Assembly (NCBI RefSeq): GCF_000001735.4
Contig: NC_003076.8
Coordinates: forward strand, 3,410,001 to 3,474,000
Source: Arabidopsis thaliana
Lineage: Eukaryota; Streptophyta; Magnoliopsida; Brassicales; Brassicaceae
Reading direction: 5' to 3'
DNA length: 64,000 nucleotides
Positions 31,805 to 44,127 of this stretch are shown here, piece after piece (within the stretch, counting starts at the first letter, position 1; the number at the start of each line of letters is the position of its first letter). Made by a program: the position numbers and the translations under genes. The notes beneath the pieces are model-generated. The model was not told where the DNA came from and did not search any database. It saw only the letters and a program-made list of their open reading frames with translations.

Positions 31805-33892
31805 ATGGGAGCAATTGATCTCTCTTTCTCACAGAGTCTTCTCTTCTCTTCGTCGCGTTCCAATCTTTCCTCCTCCACACACCGTTCCGTCTCTTTTTTG
31901 CCGCCGGGAAGCAAGTCACGGTGTCTGCCGCCGTTGCGTTCAATGAGTCATGACGACGACACGGCCTCAAAGGAGGTGAAGCTATGGGGTGGAAGGTTCG
32001 AAGAGAGTGTCACTGAGAAAGTGGAGAAGTTCACTGAGTCAATTTCATTTGATAAGGTTCTCTACAAGCAGGACATTATGGGTAGCAAAGCTCATGCTTC
32101 AATGCTTGCTCACCAGGTTTTACATTTGCTTTTACTTTATGCATTTTCTTAATTTCTTAATTCAGTTGTGATTCTATGTCTTCTAAGTAATGCAAATTTG
32201 TAAAGTCAGGACATTTTTGGTTATTTGTTCTTACAGGGGCTAATAACTGATAGCGATAAAGATAGCATTTTGAGAGGTCTTGATGATATTGAGAGACAAA
32301 TTGAAGCAAATAAGTTTGAATGGAGGACTGATCGAGAAGATGTGCATATGAACATTGAAGCAGCTCTTACTGATCTTATTGGTGAACCTGCAAAGAAACT
32401 TCATACTGCAAGGAGCAGAAATGACCAAGTTGCTACTGACTTCAGGCTTTGGTGTCGTGATGCTATCGATACAATTATTGTCAAAATCAGAAATCTTCAG
32501 AGAGCACTTGTTGAACTGGCTTTGAAGAATGAGGCTTTGATTGTTCCTGGTTATACTCATCTTCAAAGAGCTCAGCCTGTTTTACTCCCACACGTTCTCT
32601 TAACTTTTGTAGAGCAGGTTTGGAATTTCTACTTTGTTTAATTTTTGGTTTTCTGTTACATCGTTTTGTTTAGTTTCTGGTTATGTTATAAAATTGAGCA
32701 GCACTCTAATTTGCTTTATGAGGTTCATCTTTTAGATACTATGTCCTCCTTTTCCTGCCTCAGAACATTGTAGGGTTCTTACATTTACTTAGGATTTTAC
32801 TTTCTTAGCTGGTATTTTGGTTCATGTATGGCAGCTCGAACGTGATGCTGGTCGTTATGTGGACTGTCGAGCAAGGCTAAATTTCTCCCCCCTGGGAGCT
32901 TGTGCTTTGGCTGGAACTGGTCTGCCTATTGATAGGTTTATGACTGCAAATGCTCTTGGATTTACCGAACCAATGAGAAACAGGTATGTTCCTAGTTCTT
33001 ATATTGGTTGCATCAACTCTCTCTAATTATATGTCTTTCTCTTTTGTTTTATGGTTTCTCATTTATTAACTCTTTTCTCCTCTGTTTCAACTAGTATCGA
33101 TGCAGTCTCAGACCGAGACTTCGTGCTGGAGTTCTTATATACAAATGCCAACACCGGTATTCATTTATCACGGCTTGGAGAAGAGTGGGTACTGTGGGCT
33201 TCCGAGGAGTTTGGGTTCATGACTCCAAGTGATTCTGTGTCAACCGGAAGTAGTATAATGCCACAGAAGAAAAATCCAGACCCAATGGAACTTGTCAGAG
33301 GAAAATCCGCAAGAGTCATAGGCGATCTGGTCACTGTCTTAACACTGTGCAAAGGACTTCCCCTTGCTTACAACAGAGATTTTCAAGAAGACAAAGAGCC
33401 GATGTTCGATAGTACCAAGACAATAATGGGAATGATCGATGTATCTGCAGAATTTGCTCAGAATGTTACATTCAACGAAGACAGAATCAAGAAAAGTCTT
33501 CCCGCAGGACATCTTGATGCGACTACTCTCGCTGATTATCTTGTGAAGAAGGTAATGTGGTTTTTATTTATCATATCTTCCATTTTTGTAACTGAAGTCA
33601 GAAAGATAAATACTGTTTTGGTTTTTTGATTTCCCAGGGGATGCCTTTTAGGTCATCTCATGACATAGTTGGAAAACTAGTTGGAGTTTGCGTCTCAAAA
33701 GGCTGTGAACTTCAGAACTTAAGTCTTGAAGAGATGAAAAAGCTGAGCCCTGTGTTTGAAGAAGATGTGTTTGGATTTTTGGGGGTTGAAAATTCAGTCA
33801 ATAAGTTCAGTTCCTATGGGTCAACAGGATCAAACTGTGTTGCTGAGCAACTTGGCTACTGGGTCAACAAGCTCAACATTACTTCCACCTGA
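31805..33892 (+). CDS. Argininosuccinate lyase, plastid
   Basis: Five exons (31805-32116, 32237-32617, 32835-32983, 33095-33551, 33638-33892) give 517 residues. The N-terminal about 48 residues are Ser-rich with few acids, a typical plastid transit peptide. KLWGGRFEE then opens the conserved fumarase/aspartase-superfamily enzyme. Catalytic regions include [24 protein letters not shown] and the signature [16 protein letters not shown] (from about residue 332, containing the mobile loop with the catalytic Ser). The enzyme splits argininosuccinate into arginine and fumarate, the last step of arginine synthesis. Length agrees with bacterial ASL (about 460) plus transit peptide. Confidence 0.95.
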
Positions 33893-35568
33893 TCCGGACC
33901 AAACCATTAGCAAAAGATTTGATGACGTTTGTGTAATTTTCATATTTATTGAGGATTTTTGTCGTTAATACCAGGAAGATTTCAAGCAACATGTTGCAGC
34001 GGTTTGAGAAGACCCACAAACAAAATAAGTTTTGTAATATTTGAAATCGAGATAATGTGGAAGAGTTTGGTATTCTTCTCATTTCAATGCTCTCTACAAT
34101 ATCAATCTTTTTATATTCTACAATGAGAAGAAGATTAACTCCAAACTTGTGGATATTTGCCCAAAGCTTAAGAAGTTGGATCAAGGGAAGTGCATTGGAG
34201 TTAGGTTGTGATTTGAACATGTCTTTAAATTTCAAGAATACTTTGTCAATGCAGACTTCAATTTTCATTTGAGTTTTTTGAATTTTTGTTTTCTTCTTTT
34301 TCAAACCCAATTATTGTTCAGAAATACAACAACAAAAACTAGTGGATTGCATTTGGATGTGATTTTTTTTGAACATGGGGGAGGACCACACATGACATGA
34401 CACACCCTCTTCCTTAGGAGGTGCAACATCTGTTACAACTTACAATATCCTTTTTATGTTCCAAACAAAATGTCATCCTCCATTTTATTATGACCAAACA
34501 TAAAGTGACACAAATACGTACCAGTAATAACCTCATTGGTGTTTCTCTTCTCCTAAAATAGTTAAATCTAATCTTAACAAAAAACACTCGATTTAATACT
34601 ATCCATTTGATGTTGGTGGAGTCACTTTCTGACTGTGACACAACCCTTGTCCTAAAATCCCATGTTAGCCACTGATTGATCCTTTTTTTAGATTATTGGT
34701 CGGATATTAATTATGGTGAAAGCTCCATTTCTTTCTTAATGGATTGAGTTTACTGGTGAACCTCATTACTCTTGTTATCTTTTAATCCTTGTTTTTGTCT
34801 GTATCCATTTTAACTTTTTGGGGGATTTTTCTTTCACTTAGTATAACTTATACGCCATTAATTCTTACAGGATTGGGTTTCTTCGAAACTTCTTGCATGA
34901 TGTAGTCGATATTTTTTGTTCTTTAGGTTATTACATTATTATGCTTCTAAAAAAATTACAAAATATGATAGTAAACATATGGTATGAAATGGGTAATTTT
35001 GATAGACTGAATACACATAAACATACTCATTTATGCAGAAAATTCAGATTAGCATTATCTTCATCCCATCAATCACATCTAATCTTCTATCTTACGATCA
35101 TGCCCAGCTACAATTCAAAGTTGGACATGTAGAAGAAAACTAATGAAAAAAAGTCGTCGGATCCCATAAATAAATTAATTTGTTGTGACTTTGTCCTCTC
35201 CACTAACTATTTGAACTTCAAAATTCAAATGATTTGACTTCATAACAGAAGGTGAATCTTTTCGAAGTCTCTGAGAAACCACACGTGTCGGTCTTCTAAA
35301 CCACAACCCGACTCATAGTCATTTTCGTTTTCGACTTAACATACCCTTAATTGTCGATTAATTTAATCTGAACCCAAATTATTTATTCATTTGTACCTAA
35401 AAACAACACAATTAGGTTCAATTAGAAGCAAAATCAAAATCCTTACCAAAGAAAAAGAAGTAAAACCAAAATTTTATTAAACCAAAGAAAATTTGGGTTC
35501 AATGTAACAGTTCTTAGTTATACTACGTTAACCGATAACCGGTTAAATCAGAACCAAAAACTACTGAT
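33893..35568. other. Convergent intergenic region, ASL and CIPK5 3' ends
   Basis: About 1.7 kb between two 3' ends. It is AT-rich, with no ORF that looks coding and no repeat boundary. The outer 200-300 bp on each side are probably 3' UTR. Confidence 0.5.
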
Positions 35569-36906
35569 TCAACAATCCTCGGAAGAAGTGTTATTATTAT
35601 CACCGTGCCATGACCAGACGATGTCGTTTAACGCCGGCCGTACTTCTTCTTCGTATAACCTATCGTACTCCAAAGTATCTCCCGCCGATTTGCAAAACTC
35701 CACCACCGATATCTCCGGCGCTACTTCAAACACTTCCGCCGTCATCGACAACCGTCCTTTTCTCCCTTCCGTTTTCCCTTCCATCTTCACTTTAAAATCC
35801 TTCGTTCTCTTCACTTTCATGTTCATCTCCTTCGTAACCGTTTCTATCTTCTCCATTACCTCCGTCGCCGACGACCGTGACGTAAACACCGATTGCACTT
35901 TCCTCTTGCTCTCGAACAAGCTCGATAAGTCAAATCCGGAAGACATCGAGGATATGAATTCGAAAGCGTTGAAGAATTTCGGCGATATCGGCTCTGTTTG
36001 ATTTTCACAATCTCCGTCTTCTTCTTCTTCTTCGTTGTTTTTGCTGCTTTGAGAACAAATCGGTTCGTCGATTTTGAAAGCTAACGGCGGAGTGAAGTTT
36101 TTCCGGAGCCAAGGCGTTCTCATAATCGCCGGAATCGAGATCCGTCGATCTGGATCTACAACGAGGAGTTTCGAAATCAACCTCCTCGCTTCCGGAGAAA
36201 ACCACGGCGGAAATTCAAAATCCGCTCTGAAAATCTTCCGATACATATTCATCAGATTCTCATCTTGAAACGGCAAACATCCGGCGAGAAGAACATACAA
36301 AACGACGCCGCACGACCAGATATCAGCTTTCGCGCCGTCGTATCCTTTCTTCTTTAATACCTCCGGCGCAACATACGCCGGAGTTCCACACTGCGTATGA
36401 AGCAATCCGTCTTGAAGAATCTGTTCCGGTAACGCAGATAATCCGAAATCGGAGATTTTCAAATCTCCATTCTCATCTAAAAGAAGATTCTCAGGTTTCA
36501 GATCGCGATGAGAAACGCCTCTACTATGGCAATAATCAACGGCTGAGATCAATTGCTGGAAATATCTACGAGCAGCGTCTTCGTGTAACTTACCTTTAGA
36601 GATTTTGCAGAAAAGCTCGCCGCCTTTAACGAACTCCATGACGAAGAAGATCTTGGTCTTCGTAGCCATGACTTCTTTCAATTCAACTATGTTGGGATGA
36701 CGAACGAGCTTCATGATTGAAATCTCGCGTTTGATTTGTTCCATCATTCCAGGTCTCTTCATTACTTGATCCTTGTTGATGACTTTGATTGCGACGCACT
36801 CGCCGCCGATGATCTCTTTGCCGTAATAGACTTTGGCGAAGGTTCCTTTGCCTAATAACCTTCCCATCTCGTACTTTCCGAACAGAACTCGCCGTTCTTC
36901 CTCCAT
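35569..36906 (-). CDS. CIPK5: CBL-interacting protein kinase 5 (SnRK3 family)
   Basis: A single uninterrupted frame of 445 codons. The kinase domain carries the glycine loop GKGTFAKVY (19-27), Lys41, HRD at 133-135, DFG at 153-155 and YVAPEVL after the activation loop. A NAF/FISL module ([20 protein letters not shown], about 315-335) binds calcineurin B-like calcium sensors and relieves autoinhibition. The C-terminus holds the PPI domain that binds PP2C phosphatases. An acidic linker ([10 protein letters not shown]) precedes NAF. Intronless CDSs are typical of one CIPK subclade. The protein would act in calcium-dependent ion-transport or stress signalling; the specific CBL partner is not deducible from sequence. 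Confidence 0.95.
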   Translation of the reverse strand: MEEERRVLFGKYEMGRLLGKGTFAKVYYGKEIIGGECVAIKVINKDQVMKRPGMMEQIKREISIMKLVRHPNIVELKEVMATKTKIFFVMEFVKGGELFCKISKGKLHEDAARRYFQQLISAVDYCHSRGVSHRDLKPENLLLDENGDLKISDFGLSALPEQILQDGLLHTQCGTPAYVAPEVLKKKGYDGAKADIWSCGVVLYVLLAGCLPFQDENLMNMYRKIFRADFEFPPWFSPEARRLISKLLVVDPDRRISIPAIMRTPWLRKNFTPPLAFKIDEPICSQSSKNNEEEEEDGDCENQTEPISPKFFNAFEFISSMSSGFDLSSLFESKRKVQSVFTSRSSATEVMEKIETVTKEMNMKVKRTKDFKVKMEGKTEGRKGRLSMTAEVFEVAPEISVVEFCKSAGDTLEYDRLYEEEVRPALNDIVWSWHGDNNNTSSEDC

Positions 36907-37147
36907 TTGATATTTACACCGACTAGGGAAAATGAAATAGTGGAAGAAGAAGATGAAGAAGGAGGATTAAGAAAAGGTGGTGTTGAAGCATGAAGTTTGA
37001 TTAGTATTTTGAGTACATGAGGATATATTACTCTCATAGGTGAAGAAGTAGAGCAATTCCATGGAATATGGGAGAGGAAGAGAAATGAGGAAGAAGAAGA
37101 AGAAGTGTGCAAATGAATCACAAACGCAGCTACGTGGTGTCCTCTTA

Positions 37148-37156
37148 TTATATACT
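37148..37156 (-). promoter_or_regulatory. TATA-like element of CIPK5
   Basis: The minus strand reads GTATATAAT about 245 bp upstream of the ATG. This allows a 5' UTR of roughly 210 bp that is GA-rich. Position-based inference. Confidence 0.4.
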
Positions 37157-37278
37157 GAACACTCTTTGAATTTATAGACAAGGTGATAAGCCACTCACAA
37201 AGTCACACATGTCACACTGCAATAACTTTACTTTTTCTTTGGAATTTGTTTTTTATATGGAAAATAAGTTTTTTTTAC

Positions 37279-37300
37279 AAAAAAAAAAAAAAAAAAAAAA
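37279..37300. repeat. Poly(A) tract, 22 bp
   Basis: An uninterrupted run of 22 A on the plus strand, preceded by an eight-T run at 37269-37276. No coding remnant lies upstream to suggest a retroposed copy. Confidence 0.85.
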
Positions 37301-38436
37301 TGGTCATCATTTAAAACATATTGTTTGCAGTTAAAAAAATTATGGGTACTAGATTTTGTTTTTGTTTTGTTATAGTGTTGTACATAAAGAATTTTGTATA
37401 ACCTTCTATATTTCTACACACGGCATATTGTTTGCTAGATTTTATTCTTAAGAACAACATTCAGAACAATGTCTCTTGTGTTTTTTCCTTTCTTAATTTG
37501 TTAATTACTTGGACAAAACTAGATGCTAACAATTATTTCTAAGACTTTGGGGGTCATATGTATGTTTTTTTTTTTTTTAATATTCTCTATTACCTTATAA
37601 TGTTAAATCATTTTTGTATAACGTAACACTTAAAATTTTCTATTATTTTACAATACACCAATTTCTAGAAGAAAATAAAACAGTGTCAAAATAATAATCA
37701 ACGTCAAAGGAAATAGGCAATTTAAATAGGTAAATATAACACAGTATGTGTAAATAACATAACCTAAACTTTAGATTATGTTATCATCAAATAAGATTAT
37801 GCTGTTTGAATGCTATGATTTTCTATAATTCTATTAAATTTTACTTTTTCACGAATAAATATCGTCGGAGAAAAAGGAATAGGTAATCAATTATTGACAG
37901 AACTTCCTTAAAATAATGTCAATAATTCTCTCCAACGGTCTAATGCTTTTTGTCCCCCTTATCTTATGTGGTGGTTCCACCCAACCTTTCGTATAAAAAA
38001 TTTAAATTATTTTAAAATCATTTCATAAACTAGCATACAAATCAAGTTTCTGGTGAGTAGACCATGAAAATTCTAATTAACATATCCATTTTTTTTTAAA
38101 AACAAAAATTCAAAATCATTTACAATATTAATTTGTTTCTAAATCATATAGCTCAATTCCATTTTTATCATCAAAAGATAAAAGATTATTAGCCAAAACT
38201 TAATGCACGGCTAGCTAATCGTTATTTAGGGATGTCATGTCACTATCTTCAAAGTAGGGAGATCTATTGTGTTCCACCAAGGAATGTTTTAGGATCTAGT
38301 CTACTGATCAGGAATTAGACTACTTTACTAACCATTAATAACACCATAAAAATATAACTAATAATTGTATACAAAAAAACACGTATGCGGGATTAGTCCA
38401 AATAGAAGCATACCTTGTCCAAATACATACTAAAGT

Positions 38437-38560
38437 CAGGGGCAGACCCACGTTATGGCTTGTGGAGGCAAGTGCCCCCAGCAGCAATATATAAATAGGT
38501 AAAAAAGTTTACACTAGACAAGATTAATTAAAGCAGCAAAGTGGTTAGAGCTTCCTCCAC
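38437..38560. mobile_element. Possible transposable element remnant
   Basis: The block contains ggggcagacccacg followed by gtggaggcaagtgcccccag. This phrase resembles one that recurs as dispersed repeats in many plant genomes, near element termini. It is followed by an A-box-like GTGGTTAGAGC motif. I cannot assign a family or boundaries; a repeat-library search would settle it. Confidence 0.3.
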
Positions 38561-38889
38561 AAGTCTATATTAAAATAACGAGATTGGACACATAACACAT
38601 ACAGCCTTATGCTGTCTACTAAACGCGACAGAAATGAAAAAACAATGTAAAATAACGATGAATATTCACATTCAAAAGAAGAAGCCAATATCAAACTGTA
38701 CAACAACAACAACAACAACAAAAAAAGCTTTTAGAAGGAAGCTATGCATGAGTTTTACAGAGAGAAAGCTTTTGCTACATATGAAACCTAATCAAACCTT
38801 ATTATTCATTATTCATATTCAAAACCATTGTTATTCCACCATCACCTTCACAAAGCAAGCTTATTATACCTCTACAGTTCCCTCCTGCT

Positions 38890-41800
38890 TTAGCTCTGAG
38901 TACATTCAAATGGGTGAAAGTTTCCTTCTGCAAATTCTTGCATCCTAAACCTTTGCATTAGCTCCACAGACCTGCAAATGAATCATCAATGTACCAAATC
39001 ATCAAACCCATTTTGTGTACTCTGAAACCGCCTTGGAGCTTTTATATTAACTCAAACCACCTATCCCAGAAAACTTACAGAGGATTCTCTCGATTGCGGC
39101 TTAGCTTCTGTTGATTACTCTCCATTACTTCCACTACATTGGCGGTTGCTGGTCCAGCTGATCCTCCTGCTACAATTGATGGGACTGATGCGGTTGGGCT
39201 CCATATCTGTACACATATTTTTACATGCAAATGTTAGTTTTAGAGATCTTACACGAAATGAAAACCAAACCCTGAAGACAGCTTTGTGTGCCTGCTTACC
39301 TTTATTGTGTTATCAATTCCACTCGTTGCTACAACACTATCAAACGGATGGCATTGAATGCAGTTCAAAACTAGAGACGAAAGATGATTCTTTTAGCCAA
39401 CTCGAAATTCAATGAAAAAAAAAGATACTTATGTAATGGATAAAATGTGAAAGGAAAAAAGATCACCTGATTCATCGCCAACGAGCACTTTCATAAGCCT
39501 TCCAGTCTGTTTCTCCCATATAAACCACCGACCGTCATCGCTTCCACTTGCAATATATTCACCTGAAATTTGGTAATAAAATGTTCACAGAAAGTCGATA
39601 CCGTATTGAATTTCAAATTTTATAAACCGCTTTTTCTACTAGAATGGAAAATTGCACTCAGATAACATGAAAGTTGCAACCCCAAGAAACTTACCTCTCT
39701 GACCAAGAAAACTGGCCTGCTTAATATCAGTTCCTACGTTACAGTGGCCAACATATCTACGTTTCATATCAATGGCTCCCTCTGGCTATAATCACCAAAA
39801 AACCATTGGTGTAAAAGGTATCCATCAAATTAGGTAAAAGTATGACGCAGCATAAAAGAAGTCAAGTACTAACTTAAAACGTATTCAATGTGTTAAATTT
39901 GTTTTGCTTTAAAATAAATAACAATACCATAATCTTAGAACTAACCTGATAAGACGTCCTATCATTTTGAGATGACGATGCAGTTCCTGAGGAGGCATTG
40001 TCAACTGTATTTTCCATCGGTTTATCATCACCTACTCTATGAATTCGTAAGTTGAGACTGCCACGCATAGAATTTGAGTCTGTATCTCGTCCTTCATCAT
40101 CAGACAACGAAGTTTGAATATCCAACTCCAATTCCTCATCATAATCAGAATCTTCTCTTTCGGATCTCGACATATCATGTGAACTGTCACTGTTGGCCTC
40201 TGATCTATATAGTATGTCGCTTAAAGAAAGTACTCTAGTAGTTCCAGCTCCTGTCTCTTCGTTTTTCTCAGCTCCAGCTGATTTGTCAAACAAAAGACAA
40301 GTACAAGAATATTAAAATGTGAATATAAATTCCCTTGCCTGTTGAATCATGAAAGCTTCTAAGCACATTAATACTCCTTGGGAATGAAAGAATCCACCAA
40401 ATCTAAAAGAATAGCTCTACATCTGTTACTTTGATACACTTTTGAATCAAAAGAAATATCAGACATATTAACCAACAAAATTAGATGTAGAAAGAGAAGC
40501 CAGATGGACTTAAAGATGATACTACGAATCTATGCTTAAGATTTTCTCTCATGTGTCCACATTGATTACTAGAAACGAGTGGTTATAACTCATTGAAGAG
40601 CCTAAAAAAACAAAAAACAAAAACATCTAAGCAGAAACATCTTGAACCTCTATCCTAGCTCATAGAGGAAAACAGAAACAGCAGGAAAGTAGATAACATC
40701 TGTTACTAAGCAAACCTGCAGGAAAAGACATACATCAGTTGGCACAAACCTGCTTGAAGATCCCTTTTAATGCTCTCCACTTTTGCCACTATATCGGCAT
40801 CTGATGGGTTCATATGTTGTGCAGCAGTCGCAAAATCTAGAGCTTCTTTACATTTTCCCAACTGCGTGAAAGCACATATGTATATGAAATGGAAGGGTGA
40901 CTAAAATAAATGCTTATTGCAGAACCATCTCTATGTCAAATAGTAAACTTAAAATTAACTGTGATCAGAGCTATGAATTTACTTGCTGCAGCGCTTCAGA
41001 CATGTAGTAATGAGCTTTAAAGGATGAAGCATCAATTCTCCGAGCATTATGGCAATCTCTTACGGCCATATGAGCATCATTCTTCCACTTCCTCTGAAAA
41101 ATAAACAAATCAGCTGATTATGGTTATTAGAGAGGAGTAATGTAGGGATTCAAGCTAGTTATAGACACCAGTTCTAAAGGACCTTGAGTAACAATGCGGC
41201 ACGAGTACAAAGGCATTCATGCCTTAGCGCAGACTCAATATCATTAGAATGAGCATCCAGAACTTCATTAGCTGCCTCAATTGCATAGAAAACATCTGTA
41301 CCCTCTTCTAAAGACCATTTAGCAATTTCTACCAATTCCGTACACTTCTTAACCTGAAAAGAACGGCGTCAGATGCACTAAGAATATGGAATGACAAGGT
41401 CACCATATGGAACAATTACAGAGGGAGGTGCGAACCGTTGCAGCATTGCTACTTCTGTGAAAGCCATTTTGAGGAGTGGTGGAAACCTGAGGTGGAGATT
41501 CTACATCGTGGAGGTTGTTACTGAAAGAAAACAAGTTATCTACATCTCCTGGTGTGTATTGCATGATTCCAGTGCCTACAAGTCACAAACAAAGGAATGA
41601 ATCATCATATATTGAGCTTAAGTCAAAGTACCAAAATGTTAGGAAAACTGACATTTTCAATGCGAAAAGGTGCCTAAAACAAGATAACTAGCAAAGAAAA
41701 ATATTTCTAAACTAAGTGGTGAAGTACAGATTGGCAGTACAAATGTAAATAACAAAAGGTAAGCAAAAAACTGGTGGGCTAACACATCCATCATCCTTAA

Positions 41801-44127
41801 TCCAATTTTTAAAAGGGCCACATAATAGCATATCCATTTGAAATCTCAGAGGATATCAATAACTTTCCAAATGTTCCATCGAAATTTTTCATGCAGGATT
41901 ACAATGTCTTTAGCAGAACTGAAAGGGGCATGAACAGGAAAAAAAAAAGAAAACAAAGCGACATAAATCAAAATATTTCAATATGAAGTTCAATTATTTT
42001 TCTTAACAAATTCAAGTTCATACTGCACGATTAACTATTCACGGAATTTAAGCTTTAAGCAGCAAACAACTCAACTGCAAATACCATTATTTACATTCAT
42101 CAGGTAGACATGCTCCCCACTGTAACTGAGCAAAACTTCTTCGCCATTAGGACTGAAAGTAACATGTGTTAGGTGCAAATTTGTTCGCCCCTGAAATAAT
42201 TTAAGATGTAGCAGACAGTGAGCTTGGGAAACACTTTGACCAAGAAAACAGCAATGCAGAACTAAGAACTAGTAGAGTATCTTAATATCAATCAGGCTAA
42301 ACTAACACGTTCAGAAAGATGCATGGGACAGAAGTAATTGACACACGGAGGTGGAGGCATCCTTTTCCGACTTGATGCCAACGGTGGGAGCATCCTTCTA
42401 TCGTATAAACGAGCAAATGCATCACTGCCAAAGATGAAAAAAGAGAGTAGCAAGTTAGTTAAGAAATAAGGAGAGAACTCTGATCCAAAAACATGGAAGC
42501 AAATACCTTCCACCAACAAGAAGTAGGTGCGGTCTTGTGGCACTTATATCACAAGACTTCAGGGAGAGAGTTTGCTTTGGAGGATCAGCTAGTGCTCTTT
42601 TGGCACCACTGCGCAGATCAAGCTGCAAAATTCAGAGCTATCAACAACTTTCATTTGCAGAAGAAAGTTTTCATAAGAGCCACACCTATAACTATACGTC
42701 TACAAAGTATCCAGATAGGGCTCATATGATATTCAAACATCCACAAAAAAACTCTGATTATAGACAAGTATCAAAATACTGTTTTTGAGAAAGTTAAAGC
42801 CAAGATGGAAGTACTAGAGAAATACAAACGTAATTGAAAACAATGTAACCACAGTTTGGATATCACCAGAACACTGCGGCATTCTTGGTGAGCGGTTCCA
42901 GCAGGAGGACAAGAGGTAGATTCCCGGAAATCATGCTGCCTTAAAGTCCCATCTTCACTAGCACTCCATACAACATTGGGGTTACCAGGTTCGACCTACA
43001 TGGTGGTAAAAACATCTGTTAAGCAAACAGCTCAAAATGCTAGACCCAAATAATGATTAAGAGGGTCTTACAGCTAGTTTTTTCACTCTTCGTGTGTGAC
43101 ATTGGTACAATGCTGATGGAATAATAGCATTGTCATCTTCTGCTCTACCGCTTAACCGGGATGTATTGAATAGCCTAACCTACACGATAGGAAAAATATA
43201 TGCACACACCTCAAAAGAAAAGTAAAAGTCACCTGAATACCATGCAAAGCCAAATGAATGCAAAACCCAAAAGGTGTAGTTTTATATACCTCAGCATCTC
43301 CAGCACCAGATACCACAAGCTCGTCAGAGGTTTCAGGGACAAACTTCGTACAGAAGATGTTGGCAGTATGCCCTGTATCTATAGAATGCAAAAGCTTCCG
43401 ACTGGAGTAATTCCAAATATTGATCTACAAATTAAAAGAAGATATAAATGTCAAGACAAGGCAACGATACAGCACCAGGCGAGAGAAATTAGATGCTTAA
43501 ATGGACTTCTTTAACAATCCCATCCAAAATTAGATACAAGTGATACACGTTCGTTCCCAAACCAAACAAGCTCAACTAACTGACACAAAGACTTGAAATC
43601 AACAAAAAAAAATTGCATATACCCTTAAATCATCTGATCCAGATATCAAAAGTGAACCATTAGAGTTCCACGCTAAAGCATTAACACAGCCTTGATGTCC
43701 CTGCCACACACAACAAAAACATCTTAAGGAAAGAGCAACAAGCAGAATGAAGATAGTCAAAGATTGAGTAATAACCTCCAATTCTTGCTCCTGAGAAAGT
43801 CTCCGAACCAAGGAAGAGTGAAACTGCATTCTTTGATCAACCTCCTACACATACAACAGTCGACAAACATTGCCAGAGAGAGTAAAATTTCAATTGGAAG
43901 CAAGAATTGACAAAAGTTGATTCAAGGATTCAACTATAAATTAAACACCTCCATAGATCAAACTCGAGCACTGTAGCTAAAAACCCTAGCAATGAGGGAA
44001 AAAAAACGAATTCCAATGGGACGCAGAGGAGAAGAAAGATTGGGGGGAGACGTACATGACTTGGGTCCTGGGACCTTGTGTGGAGGAGATTGAAGATGTT
44101 ACCATCGTGAAAACTGAGATTATCCAT
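38890..44127 (-). CDS. ASG2: WD40/TPR protein ASG2 (DDB1-CUL4 associated, CaaX-ended)
   Basis: Nineteen exons between 44056-44127 and 38890-38971 join in frame to about 754 residues. The others are 43776-43844, 43623-43700, 43290-43424, 43072-43179, 42867-42995, 42507-42622, 42307-42424, 42085-42190, 41436-41575, 41183-41353, 40983-41093, 40750-40861, 39946-40277, 39695-39785, 39467-39562, 39300-39370 and 39079-39206. WD40 repeats fill the first about 330 residues (GHQGCVNALAWNSNGSLLIS, GHTANIFCTKFVP). Three TPR-like helical pairs follow (about 390-500), then an acidic Ser-rich linker. More WD40 repeats lie near the end (GEYIASGSDDGRWFIWE). This architecture is that of DCAF/WDTC1-type substrate receptors. 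The last four residues CTQS form a CaaX box, matching the report that ASG2 is farnesylated and a negative regulator of ABA signalling. The donor of exon 9 of the TPR part (GTTCGC at 41435) is weak, so length may differ by a few codons. Confidence 0.9.

Larger units (their letters stand above)
36907..38889. other. CIPK5 upstream region and ASG2 3' flank
   Basis: Nearest CIPK5 lies a GAAGAAG-rich 5' UTR (36940-37110) with a TATA-like TATATAAT (minus strand) at about 37148-37156. Then follow AT-rich sequence, the A22 tract at 37279-37300, and a possible transposon scrap at about 38437-38560. The region 38570-38889 is probably ASG2 3' UTR. No coding region was seen. Confidence 0.45.

Noticed and set aside
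35588-36001. 137-codon plus-strand ORF
   Set aside because: Antisense shadow of CIPK5.
38524-38560. A-box-like GTGGTTAGAGC suggesting a tRNA or SINE
   Set aside because: No B box was found at the right distance; kept only as part of a low-confidence element remnant.
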